A stretch of DNA of 20,568 nt from DASVHS01 sp036390755 (GCA_036390755.1 DASWBH010000011.1:1-20568); one strand, 5' to 3'. Positions 6,877-14,901 are shown, numbered from the stretch's first letter. A program made the numbers and translations. Notes: a model not told the origin generated them from the letters alone.

Positions 6877-7992
6877 ATGGATTGCACGGTGAACGGATCG
6901 GAAGGCAGCGCCAGCCATGTCAGCGCGAAGGAGCTCCTGCTCATCTTCGCTTTCTGGACCTTCATCGCCACGCTCTCCTCGGTCAACCGGCTCCTCGATC
7001 CCCGCGGCTTCGGCTTCCGCCTCGGATCTCCCGCTGCGCCGATCGAAATGGAGTACGTCGAGGCGTGGCTGTGGGCCGCGATCACGCCCCTCGTCTTTTC
7101 GCTGAGCTACCGGTTCGGGAGCGAGCGCTCGGCGTGGACCACGCGCATTCCGCTGCTGTTCGCGGCCGGAGTGGTGATGGCGATCGCCGTCGACCTCATT
7201 CTCGACCTGGTGCGCCTGCAGATCGTTCCGCGGCCGTTCCCGTTCAGCCCACTTCGCGCGATCGCGCGTTTCCGCTTCGTCAATCAGCTGCTCGTCTACC
7301 TCGCGGTGCTCGCCGCCGGATTCGCGCGCAATTACTACATCGGATACCAGCGGCGGCTGCAGGAGGCGGCGCAATTGCGCGCGCAGCTCGCCGACGCGCG
7401 TCTCGACGCGCTGCGCATGCAGCTCAATCCCCACTTCCTCTTCAACACGCTGCACGCGATCTCGGCTCTCGTCGATCGCGATCCGGCCGGCGTGCGGCGC
7501 ATGATCGCGCGGCTCTCCGAGCTTCTCCGCCACACGATCGAGAGCCGGGGATCGGATGAGGTTCCGCTGCGGGACGAGCTCGATTTCCTGCGCCGTTACA
7601 TCGAGATCATGGAGGTACGTTTTCAGGGGCGGTTGCGCGTCGGCACGGCGATCGATCCCGAGGCGCTCGATGCGCTCGTGCCGAATCTGATCCTGCAGCC
7701 GATCGTTGAGAACGCGCTCGAGCACGGCGCGAGCCGGGCTGCCGAAGGACGCGTCGACATCACCGCCCGTCGCGAAGGCGATGATCTTCTATTGTCGGTG
7801 AAGGACAACGGTCCCGGTCTCGAGCAGGGCAACGTGAAAGGCGTCGGCTTGCGCAATACCGGCGCGCGGCTCGAGCAGTTGTATGGCGATGCGGCGTCGC
7901 TGTCGGTGGAGAGCGCGGACGGCGGCGGCGTGCTCGCGAAAATCGTGCTGCCGTTTCACACCGCACACGATCTGAAGACGTATGGCGTCTGA
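6877..7992 (+). CDS. LytS/YehU-type sensor histidine kinase
   Basis: The 371-residue protein has four predicted membrane helices in its first 155 residues and then a short coiled coil (QRRLQEAAQLRAQLADARLD). A His_kinase domain follows with LNPHFLFNTL (phosphoacceptor H186), and a HATPase domain with QPIVENALEHG (N279), DNGPGL and GVGLRNT. This is the LytS/YehU/BtsS family, which phosphorylates LytTR regulators. No recognised extracellular sensor domain is present, so the signal is probably sensed within the membrane. ATG 6877 was preferred to GTG 6862; neither has a strong Shine-Dalgarno. The 3' end overlaps the next gene by 11 bases, indicating a co-translated pair. Confidence 0.92.
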   Translation: MDCTVNGSEGSASHVSAKELLLIFAFWTFIATLSSVNRLLDPRGFGFRLGSPAAPIEMEYVEAWLWAAITPLVFSLSYRFGSERSAWTTRIPLLFAAGVVMAIAVDLILDLVRLQIVPRPFPFSPLRAIARFRFVNQLLVYLAVLAAGFARNYYIGYQRRLQEAAQLRAQLADARLDALRMQLNPHFLFNTLHAISALVDRDPAGVRRMIARLSELLRHTIESRGSDEVPLRDELDFLRRYIEIMEVRFQGRLRVGTAIDPEALDALVPNLILQPIVENALEHGASRAAEGRVDITARREGDDLLLSVKDNGPGLEQGNVKGVGLRNTGARLEQLYGDAASLSVESADGGGVLAKIVLPFHTAHDLKTYGV

Positions 7993-8773
7993 GAACAAAC
8001 GCGTCCGCGTGCTGATCGCGGACGACGAGCTGCTCGCGCGCCAGCGCATCGCCGATCTGCTCGCGCGTGAGCCGGACGTCGAGATCGCCGGCGAGGCGGC
8101 CGATGGACGGCAGGCGGTCGACGCAATCCGCAATCTGCATCCGGATCTCGTCTTCCTCGACGTGCAGATGCCGGGCATGACCGGACTGCACGTCGTCGAC
8201 GCAGTGGGAGCCGATCAGATGCCGGCCACGATCTTCGTCACGGCGTTCGATCAATTCGCGCTGAAAGCGTTCGACCGGGCCGCGATCGATTACCTCGTGA
8301 AACCGTTCGACGACGAGCGGTTCGCGCAGGCGTTCCGACGGGCGCGGCGGATGATCGAGCTGCAGGAAGTCGGTCGCATGACGAAGCGGCTGCTGACGCT
8401 GCTGAACGAGCAGCCGGCGGCTGCGGCTCCGAAAGGCGACTATCTCGAGCGCATCTCGGTGGAATCGCGCGGTCAGGTTCGCGTCGTTCCCGTCGACAAG
8501 ATCGACTACATCACCGCGAGCGGCCCGTACGCTGAGCTGCATGTCGGCGATCGCACCTTCGCGATCCGCGAGCGCATGCAGACGCTCGAGGAGCGGCTCG
8601 ATCCGTCGATCTTCTTTCGCATTCACCGCTCCGCGATCGTGCGCCTCGATCGCATCGACACGCTGACGCGCCACCCCGGTGGCGACTACGGCGTGCGGTT
8701 GAAGAACGGTGTCGAATTGAGTCTGAGCCGCGGCCGCCGCGAAGAGCTCGAGCAACGACTCGGGATTTCCTGA
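7982..8773 (+). CDS. LytTR-family response regulator
   Basis: The 263-residue protein has an N-terminal receiver domain: acidic pair D14-D15, phospho-aspartate D60 in FLDVQMPG, T87 and K107 (VKPF). After a linker, a C-terminal LytTR DNA-binding domain occupies about residues 160-260 (IDYITASGPYAELHVGDRTF; FFRIHRSAIVRLDRID; LSRGRREEL). This is the AlgR/LytR architecture, which binds direct repeats upstream of target promoters. It is the cognate partner of the kinase gene it overlaps. The most immediate candidate target is the secreted-protein gene 52 bases downstream, but no LytTR-type direct repeat was identified in that gap. Confidence 0.95.
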   Translation: MASENKRVRVLIADDELLARQRIADLLAREPDVEIAGEAADGRQAVDAIRNLHPDLVFLDVQMPGMTGLHVVDAVGADQMPATIFVTAFDQFALKAFDRAAIDYLVKPFDDERFAQAFRRARRMIELQEVGRMTKRLLTLLNEQPAAAAPKGDYLERISVESRGQVRVVPVDKIDYITASGPYAELHVGDRTFAIRERMQTLEERLDPSIFFRIHRSAIVRLDRIDTLTRHPGGDYGVRLKNGVELSLSRGRREELEQRLGIS

Positions 8774-8794
8774 CACGGCGTTTGCGGAGTTCCC

Positions 8795-8807
8795 TTGACG
8801 TGGTCAA
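8795..8807. promoter_or_regulatory. TTGAC-GTG-GTCAA inverted repeat before the secreted-protein gene
   Basis: TTGAC (8795-8799) and GTCAA (8803-8807) are perfect inverted halves separated by three bases, 18 bases before the ATG at 8826 and just before its GGAGG. It could be an operator or an RNA hairpin covering the ribosome-binding region. The short stem makes chance possible. Confidence 0.3.
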
Positions 8808-8825
8808 TCGTTTCCAGGAGGGAAC

Positions 8826-9491
8826 ATGAAGAAAACAGGAAAGTTGGCAGCAGTGGCAGTGGCGCTGACGACGCTCGTCGGCGCGTCCGCTTTTGCGGAT
8901 TCACGTAGCCAGGAAGGTACATGGCGCGGTGATTCGAACCGCGGATACAACGACTCGAGCCGCCGAAACGACTCCGATCATCGCTATCGCGATAACGAAC
9001 GTGTGACATTAGAAGGCCGCGTGCGCAACGTGACGCACGAGCGCGGCGGATATCGCGTCGAGCTCGATCGCGCACCCTATGGGTTCTGGGTTCCCGAATC
9101 GCAGTTTCGCGGCCGCGGCACCCAGATCCGCGTCGGCATCGACATCCGCCTCGGCGGCATCTTCCGCAATGACCGCATCGACGTCGATGCGATCGATTAC
9201 CCGGGTGACGGCGGTTACAACGGCGGTTACGACAACGGCTACGGATACCAGGACAATTACCTGCGCGGCTACGTCGACCGCGTCGACTTCAGGCGCGGCA
9301 TCCTCGTCATCCGCGACGACTCCAGCGGCCGCTTCGTGACCGTGGACATGGATCGTCTCGACCGTCGCGGCCGCGGAGTGGACCTCGACGATCTCCGCCG
9401 CGGCGACTTCGTGACGCTGTCCGGCGACTGGTCGCGCGGCGGCGTCTTCCAGGCGTACCGGATCGAGAACGTTCGCAGCAGACGCTACTGA
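8826..9491 (+). CDS. Secreted Arg/Asp/Gly-rich protein with two OB-like repeats (DUF5666-like)
   Basis: The 221-residue protein begins MKKTGKLAAVAVALTTLVGA, with probable cleavage after SAFA (residue 24). A charged low-complexity segment follows (about 26-58, rich in Ser, Arg, Asp and Asn). Two similar beta-rich units come next: about 59-125 (VTLEGRVRNVTHERGGYRVE) and about 146-215 (LRGYVDRVDFRRGILVIRDD), joined by a Gly/Tyr/Asn linker (GDGGYNGGYDNGYGYQD). Each looks like the small OB-like fold of DUF5666-type secreted proteins. Function is unknown. The start is supported by CAGGAGGGAAC before the ATG. Its stop overlaps the end of the opposing DUF2339 gene by 7 bases. Confidence 0.8.
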   Translation: MKKTGKLAAVAVALTTLVGASAFADSRSQEGTWRGDSNRGYNDSSRRNDSDHRYRDNERVTLEGRVRNVTHERGGYRVELDRAPYGFWVPESQFRGRGTQIRVGIDIRLGGIFRNDRIDVDAIDYPGDGGYNGGYDNGYGYQDNYLRGYVDRVDFRRGILVIRDDSSGRFVTVDMDRLDRRGRGVDLDDLRRGDFVTLSGDWSRGGVFQAYRIENVRSRRY

Positions 9492-11191
9492 ACTTCGCTG
9501 GCCCTCTCCCCGGCCGCGGGGAGGGGGTGCGGCGGCGTGGCGGAGGTGCGCGACACCAGCAGCATCGCGCCGCCATACGCGGCAAACGCGGCCACGAGCA
9601 TCGCAGCGCGGCCGACGCGGACGTCTTCCGCAAGCAGTTTGATGCCGCCGACGACGAGGACTGCGCGCGCGACGATCGCCGCCTCGCGCGTTCCGGTCGC
9701 GCGCGAGATGAACGCGAGCGCGGTGGCGATGATCGCGAGCGTCACCGTTCGAATCAGCGCCACTCCGGCCTGCTCTGCCGGGGCGATGAGGTGCACGCTT
9801 GCCGCCGCGGCCGCGGTGTAAGCGCCGCACGTGACGACGCACAGCAGCAGCGCGCGAATCGTCTGCTCCGTCCCCGGCATCCGGACGAACGCGACCAGCG
9901 CGAGCACAGCGATCAGCATCGCTGCGGGCGGCGCAGCAATGCCTTCCGGCTTCGGCTCGATCAACGCTCCGAGCGTGGCGAGGGCGAGTCCGCCGCCGAT
10001 CGCCGCGAGAACGATCCAGATCGCGCTCTGCAGCCGGATCGCAAACGATCGCGTGCGCCCGAGCTCGGCCGTGAACACGCCGGCTATCGCCCAGGCGATG
10101 CCGCGGATCGACGCGTCGTCGATGATCAGCCATGTCGCGCAGGCGAAGAAGAACGCGCCCACTGCTCCGAACCACGCGCGCAATCCGCCCGTCTTCCTGA
10201 CCTGCCGCGCGAATGAGACAGCGTAGGCGCCCGCGGCTCCGAACAGGAGCGGAATGCCGAGGCCGAGGGTTCCGGCGTCGTTGACGGAGGCGACGTAGGT
10301 CGCGCCGCCGATGCCGACGATCAAGGCCTCGGTCGTCTGGATGATGTCGAACATCGACGGCGTCTCGTTCAGACGCACGCGCCGGCTGGCGACGACGAGC
10401 AGCCACGTCGCGGAGTACACCGACAGCGAGGCGGCGACGATCGCGAAGTCGTAGCCGTTGTGCCGGAATGCCGCGGTACCGAGCGTGATGAACGCGAGAC
10501 CGTCGGACACGATCGCAGCGGGCCACGCGATCCACGACCATCCCAGCCGATACGATGCGTAAAGAGTCGCCGCGCCGACGAGCGTGATCGCATGCATCAC
10601 CGGAACGAGCGTGCCGGTGGCGGATCCGATCGCGATCGCTGCTCCGATCGCGCCGGCATTCGCGATCCACGCCACGCTCTGGATGTTTTCTCGGGTCGCG
10701 ATCCACAACAGGACGAGCGCGAGCACCGCGACGACGAGCGCGCCGAGCTCCGGCGAGAGGATCTTGAATCGCGTGGTCGTTTCCCACGCTAACGGAAATG
10801 CGATGACGGATGCAGTCGCGGCGTGGAACGCAGCAGCGCGGTGGCGATCGGCGCGCGCGGCGCGATCCGCCTTCCACGCCCAGAACGCCGCGTACGCGAG
10901 ACCGGCGATGACACCGCCGATCGGCGGAAGCGCCGCCGACTCGGTCAGCGCGCGCAGCAGGAATCCGCCGCCGAGAATGAGAACGCTCATCCCGGCCAGA
11001 GCCATGTCGACGGAGAGATCCGTCTTTTGTACCGGAGCGGGCGCCGCAGAACGGGGCGGCGCCGCGACGAGTGTCGCAGTGCCGCTCGTGGCAGCTTTCG
11101 TTCGTTCGAGCCGGCCGACACGGTCACTGATCTCCTGGACTGCGCTCTCGAGCCGCTCGAGCCGCAATCCGAGATCAGAGTGATCGCTCAC
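9485..11191 (-). CDS. DUF2339-like polytopic membrane protein
   Basis: The 568-residue protein starts at GTG 11189-11191 with GGAG six bases upstream. It begins with a short coiled coil (LGLRLERLESAVQEISDRVG) and a Pro/Ala linker. A dozen or more hydrophobic helices follow, including MSVLILGGGFLLRALTESAA, a signature-like stretch of the DUF2339 family. The function of that family is not established. The gene begins 12 bases after the multihaem cytochrome gene and is probably the last gene of the respiratory operon. The last 16 residues (PPHPLPAAGERASEVQ) look like translated repeat DNA, so the ancestral stop may have been lost. The three-prime end overlaps the convergent secreted-protein gene. 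Confidence 0.85.
   Translation of the reverse strand: MSDHSDLGLRLERLESAVQEISDRVGRLERTKAATSGTATLVAAPPRSAAPAPVQKTDLSVDMALAGMSVLILGGGFLLRALTESAALPPIGGVIAGLAYAAFWAWKADRAARADRHRAAAFHAATASVIAFPLAWETTTRFKILSPELGALVVAVLALVLLWIATRENIQSVAWIANAGAIGAAIAIGSATGTLVPVMHAITLVGAATLYASYRLGWSWIAWPAAIVSDGLAFITLGTAAFRHNGYDFAIVAASLSVYSATWLLVVASRRVRLNETPSMFDIIQTTEALIVGIGGATYVASVNDAGTLGLGIPLLFGAAGAYAVSFARQVRKTGGLRAWFGAVGAFFFACATWLIIDDASIRGIAWAIAGVFTAELGRTRSFAIRLQSAIWIVLAAIGGGLALATLGALIEPKPEGIAAPPAAMLIAVLALVAFVRMPGTEQTIRALLLCVVTCGAYTAAAAASVHLIAPAEQAGVALIRTVTLAIIATALAFISRATGTREAAIVARAVLVVGGIKLLAEDVRVGRAAMLVAAFAAYGGAMLLVSRTSATPPHPLPAAGERASEVQ
9499..9532. repeat. CCTCTCCCCG/CGGGGAGGGG hairpin repeat in the 3' end of the DUF2339 gene
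   Basis: CTCCCCG, GCCG, CGGGGAG form a perfect 7-bp stem, extended by one G-T pair and further C-G pairs. It lies just past the stop of the plus-strand secreted-protein gene and inside the last codons of the minus-strand gene. No T-run follows on the plus side. The translated form PHPLPAAGERASE is a familiar product of a dispersed GC-rich intergenic repeat in many genomes. Confidence 0.6.
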
Positions 11192-11203
11192 GTCGGCTCC
11201 TGT

Positions 11204-12859
11204 TTACAAAGTTCGGATCTTCGCCGTCAGTCCACCGAGAACGAGAACGATGAATCCGAGAGCGACGAGCAGACCGCGCCGGCGGTAATCGAGCTCTTCG
11301 AGCGACCTCTGGCCGGCCACCAGCGCCGCCTCGGCGTGTTGGAGACCTTCCTTCTGTTTCGCCTGAACGTCGTTGGACGCGAACGTGTGCACGAGCGTGG
11401 CGAGCTCGATCTGCGAGTCGACCGCGGCATCGAGCTCCGGCCGCGCCTTCCGCACTTCCACGCCGCCGCGCGAGGCGGCGAGCAGGATGCGCTCGGAGCG
11501 CGCGATCATGCTCGTCAGTCCGCGCGTGGCGTTGAGGTACGCAGTCGCATTCGCGCTGCCGGCGTCCTTGTCATGGCAATCCACGCAGCGGCGGATCGGC
11601 TCGGTGACCGGACGGCCGTTCACGTCGTTATACGTGTAGTGCGTTTTGCCGATGCGGAACTTCTCGAACAGCCGGCCGAATTCGGGACGAAGACGCACTT
11701 CGCCGCCCTTCTTCGTCTGCTGGACGTGAGTCGGTAACTGCAGGGCCTGATCGACGAGCCAGTCGAAGCGCGCATCGCCGTTCAGGCCGAGCGCATTCGC
11801 GCGCTGCACGAGTCCGCCGCGAAGCTCCTGGTAATGCTCCGCTTTCTCCACAGGCTCGGCGATGCGGCCGGCCAGCGGGCCGGTGCCTTCGTGGCAGAAC
11901 GCGCAAGGCGTATCCGGCAGGCCGCCGAGGATGGCGACGGTCGGACGAACGACGCCGTGGTTCTCGTGACACGTCACGCACTCGCTGAAGTGCGTGATCT
12001 GCAGCTTCGCACGCCGGTCGTCGTGACACGTACCGCACGTCGTGCCACCCGCGAGCAGCTCGTTGTGCTTCGTCCAGTCTTCGTGTTTCGCGCTCTTGCG
12101 GAACAGCTCCGCTTCGCGCGCGTGACACTTGCCGCAGACGAAGCTGACGCTCTCGATGCCCGGAGGCGTCGCGCCATGATTGCCGTGGCAGTCGTTGCAC
12201 GTCGGCGCGGAGAGGTCGCCCTTCTCGTACATCGCCTTCGCGTGCACGCTGACGCGCCACTTCGCGAACTGATTGGTCGGCAGCGGGTGTCCGGCGTCGT
12301 CCTTGTAGTTCGCCATCAGCTTCGCGTTCGAGTGACAGCGGCTGCACGTCTCGGCGACGTGATTCGGATAGACGGGCGACTCGACCTGCGTGTGCCGCTT
12401 CATGTCGTGCACGGAGTGGCAGTCGATGCACGTGGCCACGTTCGCGTCGCCGGTTTTCAGCAGCTGGCCGTGACGGCTCGTCCAGTACTCGCTGACTTCA
12501 TCGATGCGCGCGGCCGGGTTGAACGTGCGCATGAACGCCGCGTTCGAGTGGCAGCGTCCGCAGAATTCAGGAATCGCTTTGCGATCGGGTTTGCCGACGA
12601 ACGGACTGGCTTTGAACGCCGGATCCATCGCCGCCATCGAGTCTTCGGCGAGCTTCGGATCGGGATTGCCGCCGTGGCAGTTGTGACAGGAAAGGCCGAC
12701 CTGCGCGTGGACGTCGGTCGGGAAGTTGTGCGCGATCGCGCGATCCTTTCCCGCGAACATGTCGCTGTCGTGACACTTCACGCACGACGTCGGTTGCGCG
12801 CCGTACGAAGCGGCGGCGACGAGCAGGGCGGCGATGAGCAGCAGTGATCGTCTGTTCAT
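11204..12859 (-). CDS. Undecahaem c-type cytochrome with C-terminal membrane anchor
   Basis: The 551-residue protein has a signal peptide (MNRRSLLLIAALLVAAASYG). It has eleven CxxCH haem-binding motifs, with first cysteines at about 26, 58, 100, 144, 172, 221, 242, 275, 294, 319 and 425. Ten are packed into residues 26-323; the eleventh is isolated. A helical region (about 440-525) leads to a single C-terminal transmembrane helix (GLLVALGFIVLVLGGLTAKI). It should sit on the periplasmic face and carry electrons away from the cytochrome b complex, in place of cytochrome c1 or f. The start at ATG 12857-12859 is fixed by the signal peptide and by its ATGA overlap with the cytochrome b stop. The open frame upstream is only antisense extension. 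The electron acceptor is unknown. Confidence 0.93.
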   Translation of the reverse strand: MNRRSLLLIAALLVAAASYGAQPTSCVKCHDSDMFAGKDRAIAHNFPTDVHAQVGLSCHNCHGGNPDPKLAEDSMAAMDPAFKASPFVGKPDRKAIPEFCGRCHSNAAFMRTFNPAARIDEVSEYWTSRHGQLLKTGDANVATCIDCHSVHDMKRHTQVESPVYPNHVAETCSRCHSNAKLMANYKDDAGHPLPTNQFAKWRVSVHAKAMYEKGDLSAPTCNDCHGNHGATPPGIESVSFVCGKCHAREAELFRKSAKHEDWTKHNELLAGGTTCGTCHDDRRAKLQITHFSECVTCHENHGVVRPTVAILGGLPDTPCAFCHEGTGPLAGRIAEPVEKAEHYQELRGGLVQRANALGLNGDARFDWLVDQALQLPTHVQQTKKGGEVRLRPEFGRLFEKFRIGKTHYTYNDVNGRPVTEPIRRCVDCHDKDAGSANATAYLNATRGLTSMIARSERILLAASRGGVEVRKARPELDAAVDSQIELATLVHTFASNDVQAKQKEGLQHAEAALVAGQRSLEELDYRRRGLLVALGFIVLVLGGLTAKIRTL

Positions 12860-14028
12860 GGTCTGCGCTCCAGTGATCCGGAACCGCGTGTGATGAATGC
12901 GAATAGCAGGAGCAGGAAACCGCTCGCGATCATCGCGTACAGTGGCAAGAGCGAGCGATACCCCCAACAGGTCATGCCGACGATGAAGATCACCGCGGCC
13001 ACCCCTGCGATCGTGAATCCCGGACTGCGGCCGGTCTTGTTGACGCGCCGGTCGAGGAACGGGACGAGCAGCAGCGCGAGACCGCCGAGGCTGAACAGCA
13101 GGATCGGAATCGCTTCGTACTCGATGCCGAGGACTTCACCGCCCGGCACGAGCTTCAGCGTCTGGAACATGAAGACGTAGTACCACTCCGGTCTGATGTC
13201 CTCGTACGCCGGCGCGAACAGATCCGCTTTCTCGCCGAGCTCCCACGGGAACAGCGCCGCGAGCGCGGCGAGAACGCCGAGTGCGAGCACCCATCCGGTG
13301 AGGTCGCGAAGTGCAAAGTGCGGCATGAACTTCATCGGTTGCCGCTTCTTTGCTTCGTCTTCCGCCGCCGGCGGGACGCTCATGCCTTTGGTCTGAACGA
13401 GCGCGAGATGGATGCCGAGGAGAACGAGAGAGATGGCAGGCAGGATGGCGACGTGCCATCCGAAGAATCTCGAGAGAGTTGCGCCGCTGACGCGATCACC
13501 GCCGCGCAGAAAGCGCATCGTCCACGGCCCGACGACGGGAACGACGTTGGCGATGTCGGTGCCGACCTTCGTCGCGAAGAACGCGAGCTGGTTCCACGGC
13601 AGCAGATAACCAGAGAAGCCGAACGCCAGGATCAGGAAGAACAGAAGAACGCCGGTGATCCACGTGAGCTCGCGCGGCGGACGGTACGACTTCAGGAAGA
13701 ACACGCTGCCCAGGTGCAGGAAGGCGAAGAAGACCATCAGGTTCGCCGACCAGGAGTGAAGCGAGCGGATCAGCCATCCGAACGGGACGGTCGTCATGAT
13801 GAATTCGACCGACTCGAACGCCTCGTCCATCCCGGGGCGGTAATAGAGCATCAGCAGAACGCCCGTGCAGATCTGGATGAAGAAGAAGAACAGCGTGATG
13901 CCGCCGAGGTAATAGAAGACCGAATAGCGATGCATCGGAACGGTCTTGTGCGCGGCGAGCTCGCGTGCCGCCTGCAGACCGAGCCGGTCATCGAGCCAGG
14001 TTGAAACGTTCGACGCCAGGTTGCTCAT
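12856..14028 (-). CDS. Cytochrome b (b6 type fused to subunit IV) of a quinol-oxidising complex
   Basis: The 390-residue protein combines a b6-like N-terminal half with a subunit IV-like C-terminal half. Haem-ligand pairs are H91/H105 and H192/H207. The 15-residue step of the second pair is the b6 type, not the 14 of mitochondrial cytochrome b. PRELTWITGV and PWNQ are b6-like, and PEWY (280-283) marks the quinol-oxidation site. About eight membrane helices are visible. At the position of the b6 cysteine that holds haem ci (FYCLGG in plants) this protein has tyrosine (FYYLGG, Y40), so a covalent haem ci is not expected. The gene starts 3 bases after the Rieske stop and overlaps the multihaem gene by 4 bases. 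Confidence 0.95.
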   Translation of the reverse strand: MSNLASNVSTWLDDRLGLQAARELAAHKTVPMHRYSVFYYLGGITLFFFFIQICTGVLLMLYYRPGMDEAFESVEFIMTTVPFGWLIRSLHSWSANLMVFFAFLHLGSVFFLKSYRPPRELTWITGVLLFFLILAFGFSGYLLPWNQLAFFATKVGTDIANVVPVVGPWTMRFLRGGDRVSGATLSRFFGWHVAILPAISLVLLGIHLALVQTKGMSVPPAAEDEAKKRQPMKFMPHFALRDLTGWVLALGVLAALAALFPWELGEKADLFAPAYEDIRPEWYYVFMFQTLKLVPGGEVLGIEYEAIPILLFSLGGLALLLVPFLDRRVNKTGRSPGFTIAGVAAVIFIVGMTCWGYRSLLPLYAMIASGFLLLLFAFITRGSGSLERRP

Positions 14029-14031
14029 GGT

Positions 14032-14517
14032 TTAAGCCTTCGAGACGACGATGAGTTGCGGCCCTGAGCCTTTCGACACCAGGTTCACTTTGAACGGAGT
14101 GAGCGGGCGCGGCGGCGGACCGTCGACGTTGCGGCCGTGCAGGTCATACACGCCGCCGTGGCAGTTGCAGTAAATCCGCGTCTGGTCTTTCTGATAGCCG
14201 ACGATGCAGTCGAGGTGCGTGCACGTCGCGGAGAACGCGCGGAAATCGTTGTCGGCGGCCTTCAGAAGAATCACCGGCTCGGCGCCGAAGCGAAGGATCT
14301 TGAATCCCTTATCGGCGAATGCCGGATCGTTCACCTCTCCCGCCTCCACCTCATTCGTGCTCGCCTCGGCGATCTTCGGAGGCGTCACGTAACGCATGAC
14401 CGGGTAGATCACCGACGCGACGAGCGCGCCAAACGAGGTGCCGAGGAACCAGTTCAGCAGGCGCCGGCGGTCCATGGTGCCCTCACTTGTCTTCGCGGTG
14501 ACGATGGAGTCTTCCAT
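14032..14517 (-). CDS. Rieske 2Fe-2S protein of the cytochrome b complex
   Basis: The 161-residue protein has a basic N-terminus (DRRRLLNW) and one membrane anchor (about 22-43), resembling a Tat-dependent, uncleaved signal anchor. The Rieske cluster motifs are CTHLDC (ligands C99 and H101, disulfide C104) and CNCHGG (ligand C117, disulfide C119, ligand H120), followed by VYDLHGRNVDGPPPRPL. It would take one electron from quinol at the cytochrome b site and pass it to a c-type haem. The start at ATG 14515-14517 follows the cytochrome c stop by 8 bases. A longer frame to 14748 would overlap the whole cytochrome gene and was rejected. The gene is co-transcribed with cytochrome b. Confidence 0.94.
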   Translation of the reverse strand: MEDSIVTAKTSEGTMDRRRLLNWFLGTSFGALVASVIYPVMRYVTPPKIAEASTNEVEAGEVNDPAFADKGFKILRFGAEPVILLKAADNDFRAFSATCTHLDCIVGYQKDQTRIYCNCHGGVYDLHGRNVDGPPPRPLTPFKVNLVSKGSGPQLIVVSKA

Positions 14518-14525
14518 CGCATGCC

Positions 14526-14858
14526 TCACTTCTTCGCGAATGTGCGAATGTGCGCGACGATGGCTTTGAGCTCGGCCGCGGTGAGCTTCGTGCCGAAGCC
14601 CGGCATCTTTCCCTTGCCGGTTGCGATGGCCTTCTGCAGATCGGCATCGCTCATTCCCTGGACTTCGGCTCCGCCAAGCGGCTTGACGCCCAGCTTCTGG
14701 CCGACAGGCGTGTTTCCAGTTCCGTCCGCAGCGTGGCAGCCGGCGCACTTGGATTTGAACAGTGTCGCCGCTGCCTCATCGGCAATGGCGGGAAGAGTTA
14801 CGGCCAGGACAACCAGTAGAAGAAGGAAAGTGATGGCCGTGTGGGTGGAGCGGTTCAT
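14526..14858 (-). CDS. Small monohaem cytochrome c (class I)
   Basis: The 110-residue protein has a signal peptide (about residues 1-26, FLLLLVVLAVTLPAIA). It has one haem site, CAGCH at 38-42, and the sixth ligand is probably M85 in KMPGFG. The end AIVAHIRTFAKK is the usual C-terminal helix. It is a soluble periplasmic electron carrier, probably the mobile partner of the Rieske/cytochrome b/multihaem complex encoded downstream. The start ATG 14856-14858 is preceded by AAAGGAGAA and by the signal peptide, which rules out the longer frame to 14951. It is the first gene of the respiratory operon. Confidence 0.93.
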   Translation of the reverse strand: MNRSTHTAITFLLLLVVLAVTLPAIADEAAATLFKSKCAGCHAADGTGNTPVGQKLGVKPLGGAEVQGMSDADLQKAIATGKGKMPGFGTKLTAAELKAIVAHIRTFAKK

Positions 14859-14901
14859 GGGGTTCTCCTTTCGGGTGATGCGCACAGAGTTGATCGGTGA
14901 C

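Noticed and set aside
6775..7725. Upstream extension of the Spy-like frame
   Set aside because: It is antisense to the sensor kinase; the AAGGAG-preceded ATG at 6774 starts a standard signal peptide.
9503..9530. Hairpin as a terminator of the secreted-protein gene
   Set aside because: The stem is strong, but no T-run follows and it is coding on the other strand; a repeat explains it better.
9009..10877. 622-codon minus-strand open frame
   Set aside because: It overlaps the DUF2339 gene in another frame and is Arg/Asp/Val-biased without hydrophobic segments; the DUF2339 frame has clear membrane helices.
11834..12847. 337-codon plus-strand open frame
   Set aside because: It is the antisense of the multihaem cytochrome; the eleven CxxCH motifs on the other strand are decisive.
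12860..12967. N-terminal extension of the multihaem cytochrome
   Set aside because: It lies inside the cytochrome b gene, and the signal peptide begins at the ATG overlapping that gene's stop.
14032..14748. Longer Rieske frame
   Set aside because: The extra 77 residues overlap the cytochrome c gene completely and look like out-of-frame sequence; ATG 14517 fits the operon spacing.
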